From Metaruminococcus_A sp900762715 (GTDB lineage Bacteria; Bacillota; Clostridia; Oscillospirales; Ruminococcaceae), in assembly GCA_048204295.1 (NCBI GenBank), contig DBFBLF010000096.1, positions 1 to 16,511 of the forward strand: a stretch of DNA of 16,511 bases, in the 5' to 3' direction. Positions 1 through 7,911 of the stretch are shown here, piece after piece. The position numbers and the translations under genes were made by a program. How positions within the stretch are numbered: position 1 is the stretch's first letter; each line of letters begins with the position of its first letter. The notes under the pieces were generated by a model. The model was given only the letters and a program-made list of their open reading frames with translations. It was not told the DNA's origin and ran no database searches.

Positions 1-18
1 CCATTTAACTGTGGGATA

Positions 19-972
19 TTACCAGAGGTAATCCTTTAAAATGTTGTACTGAATTACCGAAGCACCGACTAGGTTTTCATGGCCGAAATACCGGTATACC
101 CGGATATCCTTTTTACAGGTCATGTGGTTGTAGGCCGCAAAAACGGTGGACGGCGGGGTAATCAGGTCGACCAGGCCGGTAAAAATGAAGGTGTCACACT
201 GGATGTTCGGCGCATGGTTCATCAGGTCGAAATAGCTCAGGGTTTTCATCGCCTGTTCCTCTGTTTCCGGTGCCGGGTTGCGCCGGAAGTAGTCGTTGAG
301 TTCCAGATAGGGCTGTTCCTGCGCCATATCGATTGCGCGGCGGAAGTGGCAGAGGTAGGGATAGTTGGCAATGGCGGCGCAGGGAATATCGGTCAGGGCT
401 GCGGCAGCAAGTGTCAGCGCGCCGCCCTGGCTGCCGCCCATGACGGCAATTTTGTTGCGGTTGACGCAGTCCATGGCGGAAATAATCTCTAAAAGCCGAA
501 CAGCGTCCATGTAAACAGCGCGGTAATAGTAGGTTTCAGGCGAGGAAATCCCCTTGGACATCCAACCGCCCACATGGCCGTTTGCGGGCAGAGTATCTTC
601 ACTGCCGCCCTGCTGCCCGCGGATCAGCATCTGAGCCGACACATAGCCGTGAAAGGCGGAGAGGACGGTATCTTCGAGTGCGTTCGGCCCCCAGTTGTAG
701 CCGTGATAGCTCACAACCGCGGGAAACGGACCTTCACCAACCGGCTTGGCAAAATAAGCAGTGATGCGGGCGTCATGCATTCCCTGAAAACGCAGTTCAT
801 ATACCTCAATATTTTTTGCGGGGTAGGGGATGGGGGTCAGGCAGTATTCCATTGGAACCCGGGCGAGTTCCCTGCGGGTATTGGCCCAGAACTCATTGAA
901 ATCGGGCTGTTTTGTCAGCTTGGGCTTATAGCTGCGAAGTTCCTCCAAAGGGAGATCATACGGCTGTGCCAT
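19..972 (-). CDS. Acetyl-xylan esterase / cephalosporin-C deacetylase, carbohydrate esterase family 7
   Basis: Alpha/beta hydrolase expected to remove acetyl groups from xylo-oligosaccharides or other acetylated small substrates. Numbered from the chosen start (317 aa), the sequence shows the CE7 RGQQGG motif at about 118-123, the nucleophile elbow GGSQGG with Ser181, an acid Asp269 in GLVDLITPP and the HE motif with His298, so the triad is complete. Length fits the family (about 320 aa). There is no signal peptide, implying a cytoplasmic enzyme for imported substrates. An ATG at 981 extends the frame by three residues, but the ribosome site AAAGGA (987-982) directly touches it. The ATG at 972 is 9 nt from that site and is preferred. 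The gene is divergent from the isomerase-like gene at 1106, and its own promoter is at 999-1027. The family call is strong; the natural substrate is inferred. Confidence 0.9.
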   Translation of the reverse strand: MAQPYDLPLEELRSYKPKLTKQPDFNEFWANTRRELARVPMEYCLTPIPYPAKNIEVYELRFQGMHDARITAYFAKPVGEGPFPAVVSYHGYNWGPNALEDTVLSAFHGYVSAQMLIRGQQGGSEDTLPANGHVGGWMSKGISSPETYYYRAVYMDAVRLLEIISAMDCVNRNKIAVMGGSQGGALTLAAAALTDIPCAAIANYPYLCHFRRAIDMAQEQPYLELNDYFRRNPAPETEEQAMKTLSYFDLMNHAPNIQCDTFIFTGLVDLITPPSTVFAAYNHMTCKKDIRVYRYFGHENLVGASVIQYNILKDYLW

Positions 973-998
973 GTTCACCATTCCTTTGTTTTTCTTTT

Positions 999-1027
999 AT
1001 TATAACATTTTGGGAAACCTGAATCAA
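999..1027 (-). promoter_or_regulatory. Sigma-A promoter for the CE7 esterase
   Basis: On the minus strand TTGATT (1027-1022) and a perfect TATAAT (1004-999) are separated by 17 bp, about 27 bp upstream of the esterase start. It lies back to back with the plus-strand promoter at 1044-1072, so both could share an operator in between. Confidence 0.65.
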
Positions 1028-1043
1028 TTTTAGATTCCTTCCG

Positions 1044-1072
1044 TTGCAAATATGTAAAAAAAGAGGTATGAT
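1044..1072 (+). promoter_or_regulatory. Sigma-A promoter for the isomerase-GNAT unit
   Basis: TTGCAA (1044-1049), a 17-bp spacer and TATGAT (1067-1072). The predicted start of transcription is near 1079, giving a leader of about 27 nt that contains the GGAGGA ribosome site (1092-1097). Confidence 0.65.
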
Positions 1073-1105
1073 GAACAGGAAATCAAAAACCGGAGGAAGT
1101 ATGAA

Positions 1106-1840
1106 ATGAAACAATATGGATTACAGCTTTGGACCGTACATGAAGAGTGTGAAAAGGATTTCCGCGGGATGTTAAAAAAAGCGGCGGAACTCGGCTACAG
1201 CACCGTTGAATTTACCGGCTACTACGGCTTGAAAGCGGAGGAACTCAAAAAAGAACTGGATCAAAACAAACTCGCCCCGGTTTCCCGTCAGATGATGATC
1301 GATGCGATGGAGAAGGATATCGACGGAGAGATCTCTTACGCCAAAACGATTGGATTAGAAAACATTGCGTCCTGTGTGGCGGATGTTTCCACAAAAGAGG
1401 CTCTTGCCGCAACAATCGAGCAGCTTCGCCCTCTTGTAAAGCGTGTAACGGAAGCGGGGTTGAACTTCCTTTACCACAACCACGCGCCGGAATTTGTTCC
1501 GGTTGACGGGGAAATGCCGGTCAATACACTTCTCAAGGCCTTTAAAGATGAGAATTTTTACCTGGAGCTCGATACCTACTGGGCGCTTGATTCCGGGGTG
1601 GATATCATCCGCTTTATGGAAGAAAACGCTCCGCGGATTAAAAATATTCATATTAAGGGCGGCAATGGAAAAGGCCGTTCCTGCCCTTTTGAAAACAGCG
1701 TTGTCGACGTAAAAAAAATTGTCTCCTGCGCGCGTAAAATCGGCGTTCCGGATATCCTGGTCGAGGATGACACTCCAGATCCGGACGGCCTGACGGTGGC
1801 GGCTCTTAATATCAAGACGTTAAAAGAATGGGACGTTTAG
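1106..1840 (+). CDS. Sugar phosphate isomerase/epimerase-like TIM-barrel protein
   Basis: Member of the xylose isomerase-like / AP endonuclease family 2 barrel group (244 aa; members are usually 240-290 aa). Candidate metal and substrate residues sit in the expected order: Glu35 in VEFTGYY, His124 and His126 in YHNHAPEF, Glu154 and Asp156 in LELDTYW, His182 in IHIKGG and Glu220 in ILVEDD. The role is probably interconversion of a keto/aldo sugar or sugar phosphate in the cytoplasm; the substrate cannot be read from sequence. The ribosome site GGAGGA (1092-1097) is 8 nt before this ATG. An ATG at 1101 runs into a stop after two codons and is ignored. The gene probably shares a transcript with the GNAT gene 19 bp downstream, and it is divergent from a CE7 esterase, which hints at carbohydrate metabolism. 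Confidence 0.85.
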   Translation: MKQYGLQLWTVHEECEKDFRGMLKKAAELGYSTVEFTGYYGLKAEELKKELDQNKLAPVSRQMMIDAMEKDIDGEISYAKTIGLENIASCVADVSTKEALAATIEQLRPLVKRVTEAGLNFLYHNHAPEFVPVDGEMPVNTLLKAFKDENFYLELDTYWALDSGVDIIRFMEENAPRIKNIHIKGGNGKGRSCPFENSVVDVKKIVSCARKIGVPDILVEDDTPDPDGLTVAALNIKTLKEWDV

Positions 1841-1859
1841 TCTGCCTGAGGATACTGTT

Positions 1860-2318
1860 ATGATTCGTTTGGCAAACCGCGGAGATTTGAATGGAATATT
1901 CCGTTTAATCTGCGAAATGGAGCAGTCTGAGCTGGATTATAAAAGCTTTGAGGGGATTTTTTACAACCAACTTGAATCCGCCTGTTATTCCTGCTGGGTT
2001 TGGGAAGAAGAGGGAATCGTTTCCGGTTGCCTGAACCTGCGGATGGAACGTCAGCTTCACCATACGGCGAAGGTCGCTGAAATCATGGAGCTGGAGGTAA
2101 TGAGCGGATGCCGCTCCAAAGGAATTGGGAAACAGCTTTTCGACTACGCCTGCCTTGAAGCGAAAAGGGAAGGCTGTGTGCAGGTCGAAGTTTGTTGTAA
2201 CCTGCTCAGGGAACGCGCCCATGCGTTTTATCAGCATCAGGGAATGAACCGGTTCCACTATAAATTTTCAATGCCTTTAAATGGAAATAGACACTCTGAA
2301 AACAAATTAGGGGTATAA
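1860..2318 (+). CDS. GNAT-family N-acetyltransferase
   Basis: A 152-aa acetyl-CoA-dependent acyltransferase. Motif A is visible as the strand MELEVMSG followed by the pyrophosphate-binding loop R85-S-K-G-I-G90. FYQHQG near Tyr124 fits motif B, including the Tyr often used as general acid. The ribosome site TGAGGA (1847-1852) lies 7 nt before the ATG, and the gap to the upstream isomerase-like gene is 19 bp, so co-transcription is likely. A strong palindromic terminator starts 6 bp after the stop codon. The acceptor substrate (amino acid, polyamine, peptide or antibiotic) is unknown. Although it lies beside an arginine operon, it is transcribed convergently to it and is not the pathway's N-acetylglutamate synthase by any visible signature. 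Confidence 0.85.
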   Translation: MIRLANRGDLNGIFRLICEMEQSELDYKSFEGIFYNQLESACYSCWVWEEEGIVSGCLNLRMERQLHHTAKVAEIMELEVMSGCRSKGIGKQLFDYACLEAKREGCVQVEVCCNLLRERAHAFYQHQGMNRFHYKFSMPLNGNRHSENKLGV

Positions 2319-2323
2319 GTATC

Positions 2324-2355
2324 AAAAGCCCGGCTGAAAATTCAGCCGGGCTTTT
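2324..2355. terminator. Bidirectional rho-independent terminator
   Basis: A perfect inverted repeat with 15-nt arms (AAAAGCCCGGCTGAA and its complement) around a 2-nt centre. The A-rich and T-rich ends give a U-tract in both directions. It ends the isomerase-GNAT transcript on the plus strand and is the first terminator met by the arginine operon transcript leaving argF on the minus strand. Confidence 0.85.
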
Positions 2356-2424
2356 CACTGTTTTGTTGTGAAGCGACGGATTTGGAATACAGCCTGCAAA
2401 CTGTGTTTGCGTAAGCGGGGAGGT

Positions 2425-2498
2425 GTTTGTTGCCGAAAGCAGCAAGGTCTCCGGACATCCGCAAGCAATCTGTAATTATTGCGCCGATGGGCAGATTA
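2425..2498. repeat. Diverged copy of the 79-bp double-hairpin repeat, abutting the argF stop codon
   Basis: This stretch aligns along its length with the tandem units at 9364-9600. Shared blocks include GCCGA, AGCAAGGT/CAACAAGGT, TCCGG, CGCA-GCAATCT, ATTGCG, GGG and AGATT. It can form the same second hairpin, with GCAAT/ATTGC inner and CATC/GATG outer pairs. Its right end touches the argF stop codon (2499-2501), just as the unit at 9522-9600 touches the argG stop codon. No U-run follows. The boundaries are approximate to a few bases. Confidence 0.65.
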
Positions 2499-3416
2499 TC
2501 ACTTCGTTTTTTCGTCCTTCATTAAGGTTACCAGAACCGCTTTTTGCGCATGGAGGCGGTTTTCCGCTTCTTCAAAAATTTCATCCGCGTGTTTTTCAAA
2601 CACATCGGCGGTGATTTCTTCCTCGCGGTGGGCGGGCAGGCAGTGCTGAACCATCGCATCCGGCTTTGCAACCGCCATGACGGCGGCGTTAACCTGGTAG
2701 CCCGCAAAGGCTTTCTTGCGTTTTTCCGCCTCCCCCTCTTGGCCCATCGAAGCCCAGACGTCGGTAAAGATGACGTCCGCGTTTTCGGCGGCCTTCAGAA
2801 TATCGGTCGTCATGGAAAATTTACCATTTTCGTAGGCGTACTCAAGCACCTCTTTTGCCGGACGGTACTCAGCCGGGCAGGCGATGGAAACCTGCATCCC
2901 GGTCTTGATGCCGCCGACAATTAAGGAATTCGCCATGTTGTTCCCGTCGCCGATATAGCACATTTTGAGCCCTTCAAGGGTGCCTTTGTATTCCCGGATG
3001 GTCATCAGATCGGCCAGCACCTGGCAGGGATGGCAGAAATCGGTCAAACCGTTGATGACCGGGATGCTGCCGTAATTCGCAAGGTCTTCGACCTCCTGCT
3101 GCTCAAAGGTGCGGATCATGATGCCGTCCAGGTAGCGGGAAAGTACCCGCGCGGTATCTTGAACCGGCTCGCCCCGGCCGATCTGCAGATCATTCGAGCT
3201 CAAAAAGAGAGCCTTGCCGCCCAGCTGGTACATCCCGACCTCAAAGGAAACCCGGGTACGGGTGGATGATTTCTGGAAGATCATCCCCAATGTTTTACCT
3301 TCAAGGTGTTTATGGGGAATCCCGTATTTTTTTTCATATTTAAGCTGGTCCGCAAGGTTCAAAAGGTTGATAATTTCCTCTTTTGAAAGGTCCAACATTT
3401 TAAGCAGGTGTTTCAT
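2499..3416 (-). CDS. argF: Ornithine carbamoyltransferase
   Basis: Catalyses carbamoyl phosphate + ornithine to citrulline, the sixth step of arginine synthesis. The 305-aa length is typical. The carbamoyl phosphate loop STRTR is at 51-55, HPCQ at 129-132, the ornithine-binding DVWASMGQE region at 219-227 and HCLPAHR at 258-264. SMG and HCLPAHR distinguish it from aspartate carbamoyltransferases and from putrescine carbamoyltransferase. The ATG is preceded by GGAGGA with a 5-nt spacer. It is the last gene of the operon, 22 bp after argD. A repeat element begins directly at its stop codon, and the bidirectional terminator at 2324-2355 follows. Confidence 0.97.
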   Translation of the reverse strand: MKHLLKMLDLSKEEIINLLNLADQLKYEKKYGIPHKHLEGKTLGMIFQKSSTRTRVSFEVGMYQLGGKALFLSSNDLQIGRGEPVQDTARVLSRYLDGIMIRTFEQQEVEDLANYGSIPVINGLTDFCHPCQVLADLMTIREYKGTLEGLKMCYIGDGNNMANSLIVGGIKTGMQVSIACPAEYRPAKEVLEYAYENGKFSMTTDILKAAENADVIFTDVWASMGQEGEAEKRKKAFAGYQVNAAVMAVAKPDAMVQHCLPAHREEEITADVFEKHADEIFEEAENRLHAQKAVLVTLMKDEKTK

Positions 3417-3438
3417 TGTTTTCCTCCGTTATCACAGG

Positions 3439-4614
3439 TTATTGGTTCAGTACAGCCAATAGAATAGAAAGCCCTTTTTCAAATTCCTCATCCGATATTG
3501 TCAGGGGAGGGAGGAGCCGTACCTTTTCTTTCGCTGTCAGAACAAGGAGCCCTTTTTCAATACAGGCTTTTGCCAGATCACCCGACCTTTTGTTTTTCAG
3601 GGAGATTCCAATCATCATCCCTTTTCCGGTTACGCCGGAAACCTCCGCACAGCTGGAAAGCGCTTTTTGAACCTGTTCGAACCGGGAGGCAACCTTACCG
3701 AGCAGATCTGGTTTTGAGACCGTTTCCATCACAATATTTGCCCCGGCGCAGCTAATTGGGTTTGCGCCGAAGGTGGAACCGTGATCTCCATACCCCAGTA
3801 CAAATTCCGCTTTTTCACCCAGAAGTACCGCACCGATCGGCAGTCCGCCGCCCAAGCCCTTGGCAAGAGTGGTGATATCCGGATGAACGCCGTACCACTC
3901 GGAAGCCAAGAATTTCCCAGTCCGGCCCACGCCGGTCTGTACCTCGTCCGCAATCAGGAGCACATCTTTTTCCGCGCAGAGGGCGGCGAGCTCTTTTACA
4001 AACCCTTCGTTAAGCGGTACCACACCGCCCTCGCCCTGAATGAATTCGATCATGACAGCGCAGACGGAACCGTTGAGTTTCTCCTTGACGTCGGCAATAT
4101 CGTTGGCAAGGGCATAACTGAAATCCCCGGTGAAGGGGAAAAAGAACTGGTGGAAATGCTCCTGCCCGGTTGCGGAAAGGGTGGTAACCGTCCTGCCGTG
4201 GAAGGAATTGACCAGCGTCAGAATGGTAGAGCGCCCTTCGCCGTATTTGTCATAGCTGTATTTTCTTGCGGCTTTGATGGCCCCTTCGTTTGCCTCCGCT
4301 CCCGAGTTACCGAAAAACACTTTCTTATAGCCGGTCACTTTACAGAGTGATTCGGCAAGAACCGCGCCTGGCTCGGTGTAATACAAGTTTGAAATATGGT
4401 TGAGGGTGGAAGCCTGTTCTGCGACCGCCGCCGACCACTTTTCGTTGCAGAATCCGAGCGAATTTACGCCGATCCCGCTGGTAAAATCAATATAGGAATT
4501 CCCCTCGTAATCACAGCAGGTCGCTCCTTTTCCGCTTTTCAGCGCGAGATCAAACCGCGCGTAGGTGTTTGCAACATACTGCTGGTCAACTGCTTTTAAT
4601 TCTGCTGAATTCAT
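3439..4614 (-). CDS. argD: Acetylornithine aminotransferase (PLP, class III)
   Basis: Converts N-acetylglutamate semialdehyde to N-acetylornithine with glutamate as amino donor; subgroup members may also act on succinyl-diaminopimelate. From the chosen start it has 391 aa, normal for ArgD. The phosphate-binding GNSGAEANEGAIKAARKY is near 102-119, the cofactor Asp is D223 in IADEVQTG, and the Schiff-base lysine is K252 in TTLAKGLGGG. The open frame continues upstream to 4677 inside argB, but AAAGGCGG just before the ATG at 4614 marks this start and the residues before it look unlike ArgD. The gap to argB is 19 bp, so the genes are probably translationally coupled. Confidence 0.95.
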   Translation of the reverse strand: MNSAELKAVDQQYVANTYARFDLALKSGKGATCCDYEGNSYIDFTSGIGVNSLGFCNEKWSAAVAEQASTLNHISNLYYTEPGAVLAESLCKVTGYKKVFFGNSGAEANEGAIKAARKYSYDKYGEGRSTILTLVNSFHGRTVTTLSATGQEHFHQFFFPFTGDFSYALANDIADVKEKLNGSVCAVMIEFIQGEGGVVPLNEGFVKELAALCAEKDVLLIADEVQTGVGRTGKFLASEWYGVHPDITTLAKGLGGGLPIGAVLLGEKAEFVLGYGDHGSTFGANPISCAGANIVMETVSKPDLLGKVASRFEQVQKALSSCAEVSGVTGKGMMIGISLKNKRSGDLAKACIEKGLLVLTAKEKVRLLPPLTISDEEFEKGLSILLAVLNQ

Positions 4615-4633
4615 GCCGTCCGCCTTTCTTTTA

Positions 4634-5491
4634 TTAAAGGAACATGGTGCCGATGCCTTCATTGGAAAGCATCTCAATCAGGATTGAATGAGGAATCCGC
4701 CCGTCGATAATAAACGCGCGGTTGACGCCTCTTCGCACCGCTTCCACACAGCACTGAATTTTCGGAATCATCCCGCCGGAAATAATACCCTGATTGATCA
4801 GGTAGGGTACCTCGCTGACCTGTACCACGGGGATCAGCGTCTCTTCGTCGTCTTTATCCCTGAGGAGCCCGCGGATATCGGTCATCAGGATGACGTTCTC
4901 CGCGCCGAGAGCGGAGGCAATCCGCGCCGCCGCCGTATCGGCGTTGATGTTGTAAATCTGGCCGTCGTTATCGGCCGCGACGGTTGCGATGACCGGAATA
5001 TAGCCGTTGTCGAGAGCGTTGACGATGAGGTCGGTATTGATACCGACAATATCGCCGACAAAGCCCAGGTCATTTTCGGCCTCCAGCTTTTTAACGTCAA
5101 TCATACCGCCGTCTGTCCCGCAGAGACCGAGCGCTTTGCCGCCGTGCTTCTGCAAGAGGGAAACAAGGCTTTTGTTCACTTTGCCGGCCAGCACCATCTG
5201 AACGATATCGGCGGTGTCTTCATCGGTATAACGCAGCCCGCCGATAAACTTGCTCTCGATCCCAACGCGGTCGAGCATGGTGTTGATTTCGGGGCCGCCC
5301 CCGTGGATGAGCACCACTTTGATCCCGATCAGGGAAAGCAGTACGACGTCTGACATAACGGCCTGTTTGAGGTCTTCGTTCAACATGGCGTTGCCGCCAT
5401 ATTTAACAACTACAACCTTGTTGTAGTATTTCTGGATATAGGGGAGCGCATCTACCAGAACTTTCGCTTTTTCCTCGTTGGTGATATGCAT
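4634..5491 (-). CDS. argB: N-acetylglutamate kinase, arginine-sensitive type
   Basis: Phosphorylates N-acetylglutamate with ATP, the committed and usually feedback-controlled step when ArgJ recycles acetyl groups. In its 285 aa are K30-YGGNAM, the glycine loop HGGGPE at 63-68, Arg87 in GGLRYT, the NINADTAAARIASAL substrate region at 181-195 and the catalytic Lys244 in GMIPKI. The extra N-terminal helix LPYIQKYYNK before the first strand, and the C-terminal SNEGIGTM segment, match arginine-inhibitable kinases rather than the shorter E. coli type, so feedback inhibition is inferred. The ribosome site AAGGCGGG lies 10 nt before the ATG. The gap to argJ is 85 bp and holds no other feature I can see. 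Confidence 0.96.
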   Translation of the reverse strand: MHITNEEKAKVLVDALPYIQKYYNKVVVVKYGGNAMLNEDLKQAVMSDVVLLSLIGIKVVLIHGGGPEINTMLDRVGIESKFIGGLRYTDEDTADIVQMVLAGKVNKSLVSLLQKHGGKALGLCGTDGGMIDVKKLEAENDLGFVGDIVGINTDLIVNALDNGYIPVIATVAADNDGQIYNINADTAAARIASALGAENVILMTDIRGLLRDKDDEETLIPVVQVSEVPYLINQGIISGGMIPKIQCCVEAVRRGVNRAFIIDGRIPHSILIEMLSNEGIGTMFL

Positions 5492-5576
5492 TGTGAAAAC
5501 ACCCGCCTTATCAAGTTGAAATGGTTTTTGTTACGGCGATAGGGGCCTGAAAAAAGAACATTTGATGCTGTTTTTA

Positions 5577-6812
5577 TCAGGTGCGGTAGTCGCCGTTTAT
5601 TTTTACGTAATCATATGTGAGGTCGCAGCCCCACGCCATAGCAGAGCCTTCGCCGTAGCCGAGGTCGATAATGATCTTGATCTCGTCCTCCAGCAGGATT
5701 TGTTTGGCTTTGTCTTCATCCACCGGAACGCCCGCCCCGTTTTCGCAGACCTGAATGCTGCCTTTTGCAGAGGCAAGATGGACGGAAATACGGTCAATGT
5801 TAAATTCCGCGTCGGTATAACCCACCGCACAGAGGATTCGGCCCCAGTTCGCGTCAGCGCCGAACATGGCGGATTTGAACAGGGAAGAAGTGATAACCGA
5901 CTTGGCAATTTTTTTAGCGGTCGTCTCATCCGGCGCGCCGTTTACCGCGCATTCAAGAAGTTTAGTCGCCCCTTCGCCGTCCCGGGCAAGCTCGCGGGAA
6001 AGGTTCATCATCACCGCGTAAAGGGCGTTGACGAACAGGTCGTAGGCGCTGTCTTCCTGATCAATAACGGGATTTCCGGCAAGGCCGGAGGCAAGGATAG
6101 ACACCATGTCGTTTGTAGAAGTATCTCCATCAATGCTCACCATATTGAAAGTGATGTCTGCCACTTTTTTGATCGCGCGCTGAAGCCATTCCGGCTCGAT
6201 GGCGACATCGGTTGTCAGGAAACAGAGCATGGTCGCCATATTGGGATGAATCATCCCACTGCCCTTGGCAATGCCGCCGATATGGCAGACTTTGCCGTTC
6301 AGGATAAAGGAAACGGCGATTTCCTTTGGAAAGGTGTCGGTCGTCATAATCGCCTGCGCGGCGCGGATGCTGCCGTCGGCGGAAAGGGAGGCCTTGAGCG
6401 GTTCAATATGGTCGCGGATCGGCTCAATCGGCATCGGGAGGCCAATCACCCCGGTGGAGCAGACCACCACGTCGTCCGCGGGAATGCCAAGCGCTTTCCC
6501 GGCAATTTCACACATCTGCCGGGCAACTTCTTCACCGTTTGCGTTACAGGTGTTGGCGTTTCCACTGTTGCAGATCACCGCCTGCGCCCTGCCGTTTGAA
6601 AGATTTGCCTTTGTAACCGCCAAGGGGGCGCCCTTCACTTTGTTCTGGGTATAGATGGCGCCGGCGTTGCAGGGAACCTCGCAGCTGATTAAGGCCAGAT
6701 CGGCTTTCTCTTTGTTCTTCCGGATACCGCTGTGAATCCCCGAGGCGGTAAACCCTTTTGCGGCACAAACGCCGCCTTCTACAAAGTCAAAGCCGTTAAA
6801 TTTGATAAACAC
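5577..6812 (-). CDS. argJ: Ornithine acetyltransferase / N-acetylglutamate synthase
   Basis: Transfers the acetyl group from N-acetylornithine to glutamate, closing the acetyl cycle; many homologues also use acetyl-CoA to make N-acetylglutamate. The autoprocessing and nucleophile motif KGSGMIHPNMATML places the catalytic Thr at 194, so the precursor should cleave before it into alpha and beta chains. The family N-terminus GVCAAKGFTASGIHSGIRK and C-terminus DYVKINGDYRT are both present, and the 411-aa length is typical. The start codon is GTG (6812-6810), with AAGGAG about 12 nt upstream; I see no better start in frame. No argA-like gene is in the window, so this enzyme may be bifunctional, which sequence alone cannot settle. 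Confidence 0.96.
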   Translation of the reverse strand: MFIKFNGFDFVEGGVCAAKGFTASGIHSGIRKNKEKADLALISCEVPCNAGAIYTQNKVKGAPLAVTKANLSNGRAQAVICNSGNANTCNANGEEVARQMCEIAGKALGIPADDVVVCSTGVIGLPMPIEPIRDHIEPLKASLSADGSIRAAQAIMTTDTFPKEIAVSFILNGKVCHIGGIAKGSGMIHPNMATMLCFLTTDVAIEPEWLQRAIKKVADITFNMVSIDGDTSTNDMVSILASGLAGNPVIDQEDSAYDLFVNALYAVMMNLSRELARDGEGATKLLECAVNGAPDETTAKKIAKSVITSSLFKSAMFGADANWGRILCAVGYTDAEFNIDRISVHLASAKGSIQVCENGAGVPVDEDKAKQILLEDEIKIIIDLGYGEGSAMAWGCDLTYDYVKINGDYRT

Positions 6813-6845
6813 GGAATTTTTTCGCTCCTTTTTCTCGGTGGATTA

Positions 6846-7880
6846 TTAAAACGCGGGCGGTATCATATCGAGACCGGCCGTCTCTGAAAGCCCGCAGGCA
6901 ATGTTCATGTTTTGGATAGCCTGCCCGGCCGCGCCTTTGACCATATTGTCGATTGCCGACACAATAATCAGCCGCCCGGTGCGGGAGTCAAGGTGAAGCG
7001 AAATATCGCAGTAATTGGACATCCGCACATTTTTCAGGTTGACGATCCCGCCTTTGTCCAGCACTCGGACAAAAGGCTCGTTTTCGTAGAACCCTTTATA
7101 TGCGGAAATAATCTCTTCAAGTTCTGCCGGGCTTTTGAGCGCGGCGTAAACGGTTGAAACAATGCCGCGGTTGACCGGGAGCAGGTGAGGCACAAAGGTG
7201 ACGAAAAGCTTTTCACCCGCAAGCTCCGACAGGGTTTGCTCAATTTCAGGAGTGTGCCGATGCGCAGCAATTTTATAGGGGGAAAACGCCTCGTTGCAGT
7301 CGGGGTAATGAGTAGTCTGGGAAAGTCCCCGTCCAGCCCCGGTGACGCCGGATTTGCTGTCTATGATAATGCTGTTCGGGTCGATCAACCCGCCTTTGAG
7401 GGCGGGAGCCAGCGCCAGCCCAATACTGGTGGGATAACACCCCGGGTTTCCGATGATCTTCGCTGTTTTCAAAGCTTCCCGGTGAAGTTCCGGGATACAG
7501 TACGCGGAAATTTTATGCAGCTCCGGCTCATTGTAGTCAAGCCCGTACCATTTGTTGTAATCCGTTTCGTCGTTAAGGCGGAAATCAGCGCCCAGGTCGA
7601 TGAACAGAGCGCCTTTCCCCACGCATTTTTTTGCGAGCGGCTCGCACAGGCCGTGGGGGAGGGAAGCAAAGACAACGTCGCTTTTTTCAATGACGGTGTC
7701 TTCATCCGCTAGGACGTCGTCACAAATACTCTTGAGGTTCGGATAAACCTCGCTGATCGCCTTTCCTTCAAAACTGACCGAGGAAAGGGCGGCGACTTTG
7801 ACTTCCGGATGGCGCAGGGCAATTCTGAGCAATTCCACCCCCGCGTAGCCGGTCGCGCCGATAATTCCGATGTTTACCAT
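6846..7880 (-). CDS. argC: N-acetyl-gamma-glutamyl-phosphate reductase
   Basis: NADPH-dependent reduction of N-acetylglutamyl phosphate to the semialdehyde. From the chosen start it has 344 aa. The Rossmann motif GIIGATGYAGVEL is at 5-17, the catalytic Cys148 in IGNPGCYPTS, and the His-containing AAHRHTPEI segment near 205-213. The longest open frame begins 10 codons earlier at 7910, but GAAAGGCGGG sits 5 nt before the ATG at 7880, and homologues begin at the MVNIGIIGATGY strand. Gaps are 31 bp from argH and 33 bp to argJ. The Shine-Dalgarno core AAGGCGG is shared with argB and argD. Confidence 0.96.
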   Translation of the reverse strand: MVNIGIIGATGYAGVELLRIALRHPEVKVAALSSVSFEGKAISEVYPNLKSICDDVLADEDTVIEKSDVVFASLPHGLCEPLAKKCVGKGALFIDLGADFRLNDETDYNKWYGLDYNEPELHKISAYCIPELHREALKTAKIIGNPGCYPTSIGLALAPALKGGLIDPNSIIIDSKSGVTGAGRGLSQTTHYPDCNEAFSPYKIAAHRHTPEIEQTLSELAGEKLFVTFVPHLLPVNRGIVSTVYAALKSPAELEEIISAYKGFYENEPFVRVLDKGGIVNLKNVRMSNYCDISLHLDSRTGRLIIVSAIDNMVKGAAGQAIQNMNIACGLSETAGLDMIPPAF

Positions 7881-7911
7881 AAAATCCCGCCTTTCTTCAG
7901 TCGATACCATT

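Noticed and set aside
5562..6599. Long plus-strand open frame (345 codons) opposite argJ
   Set aside because: It is fully antisense to a clear ArgJ coding sequence, has no family motif and no ribosome site; a shadow of GC-rich third codon positions.
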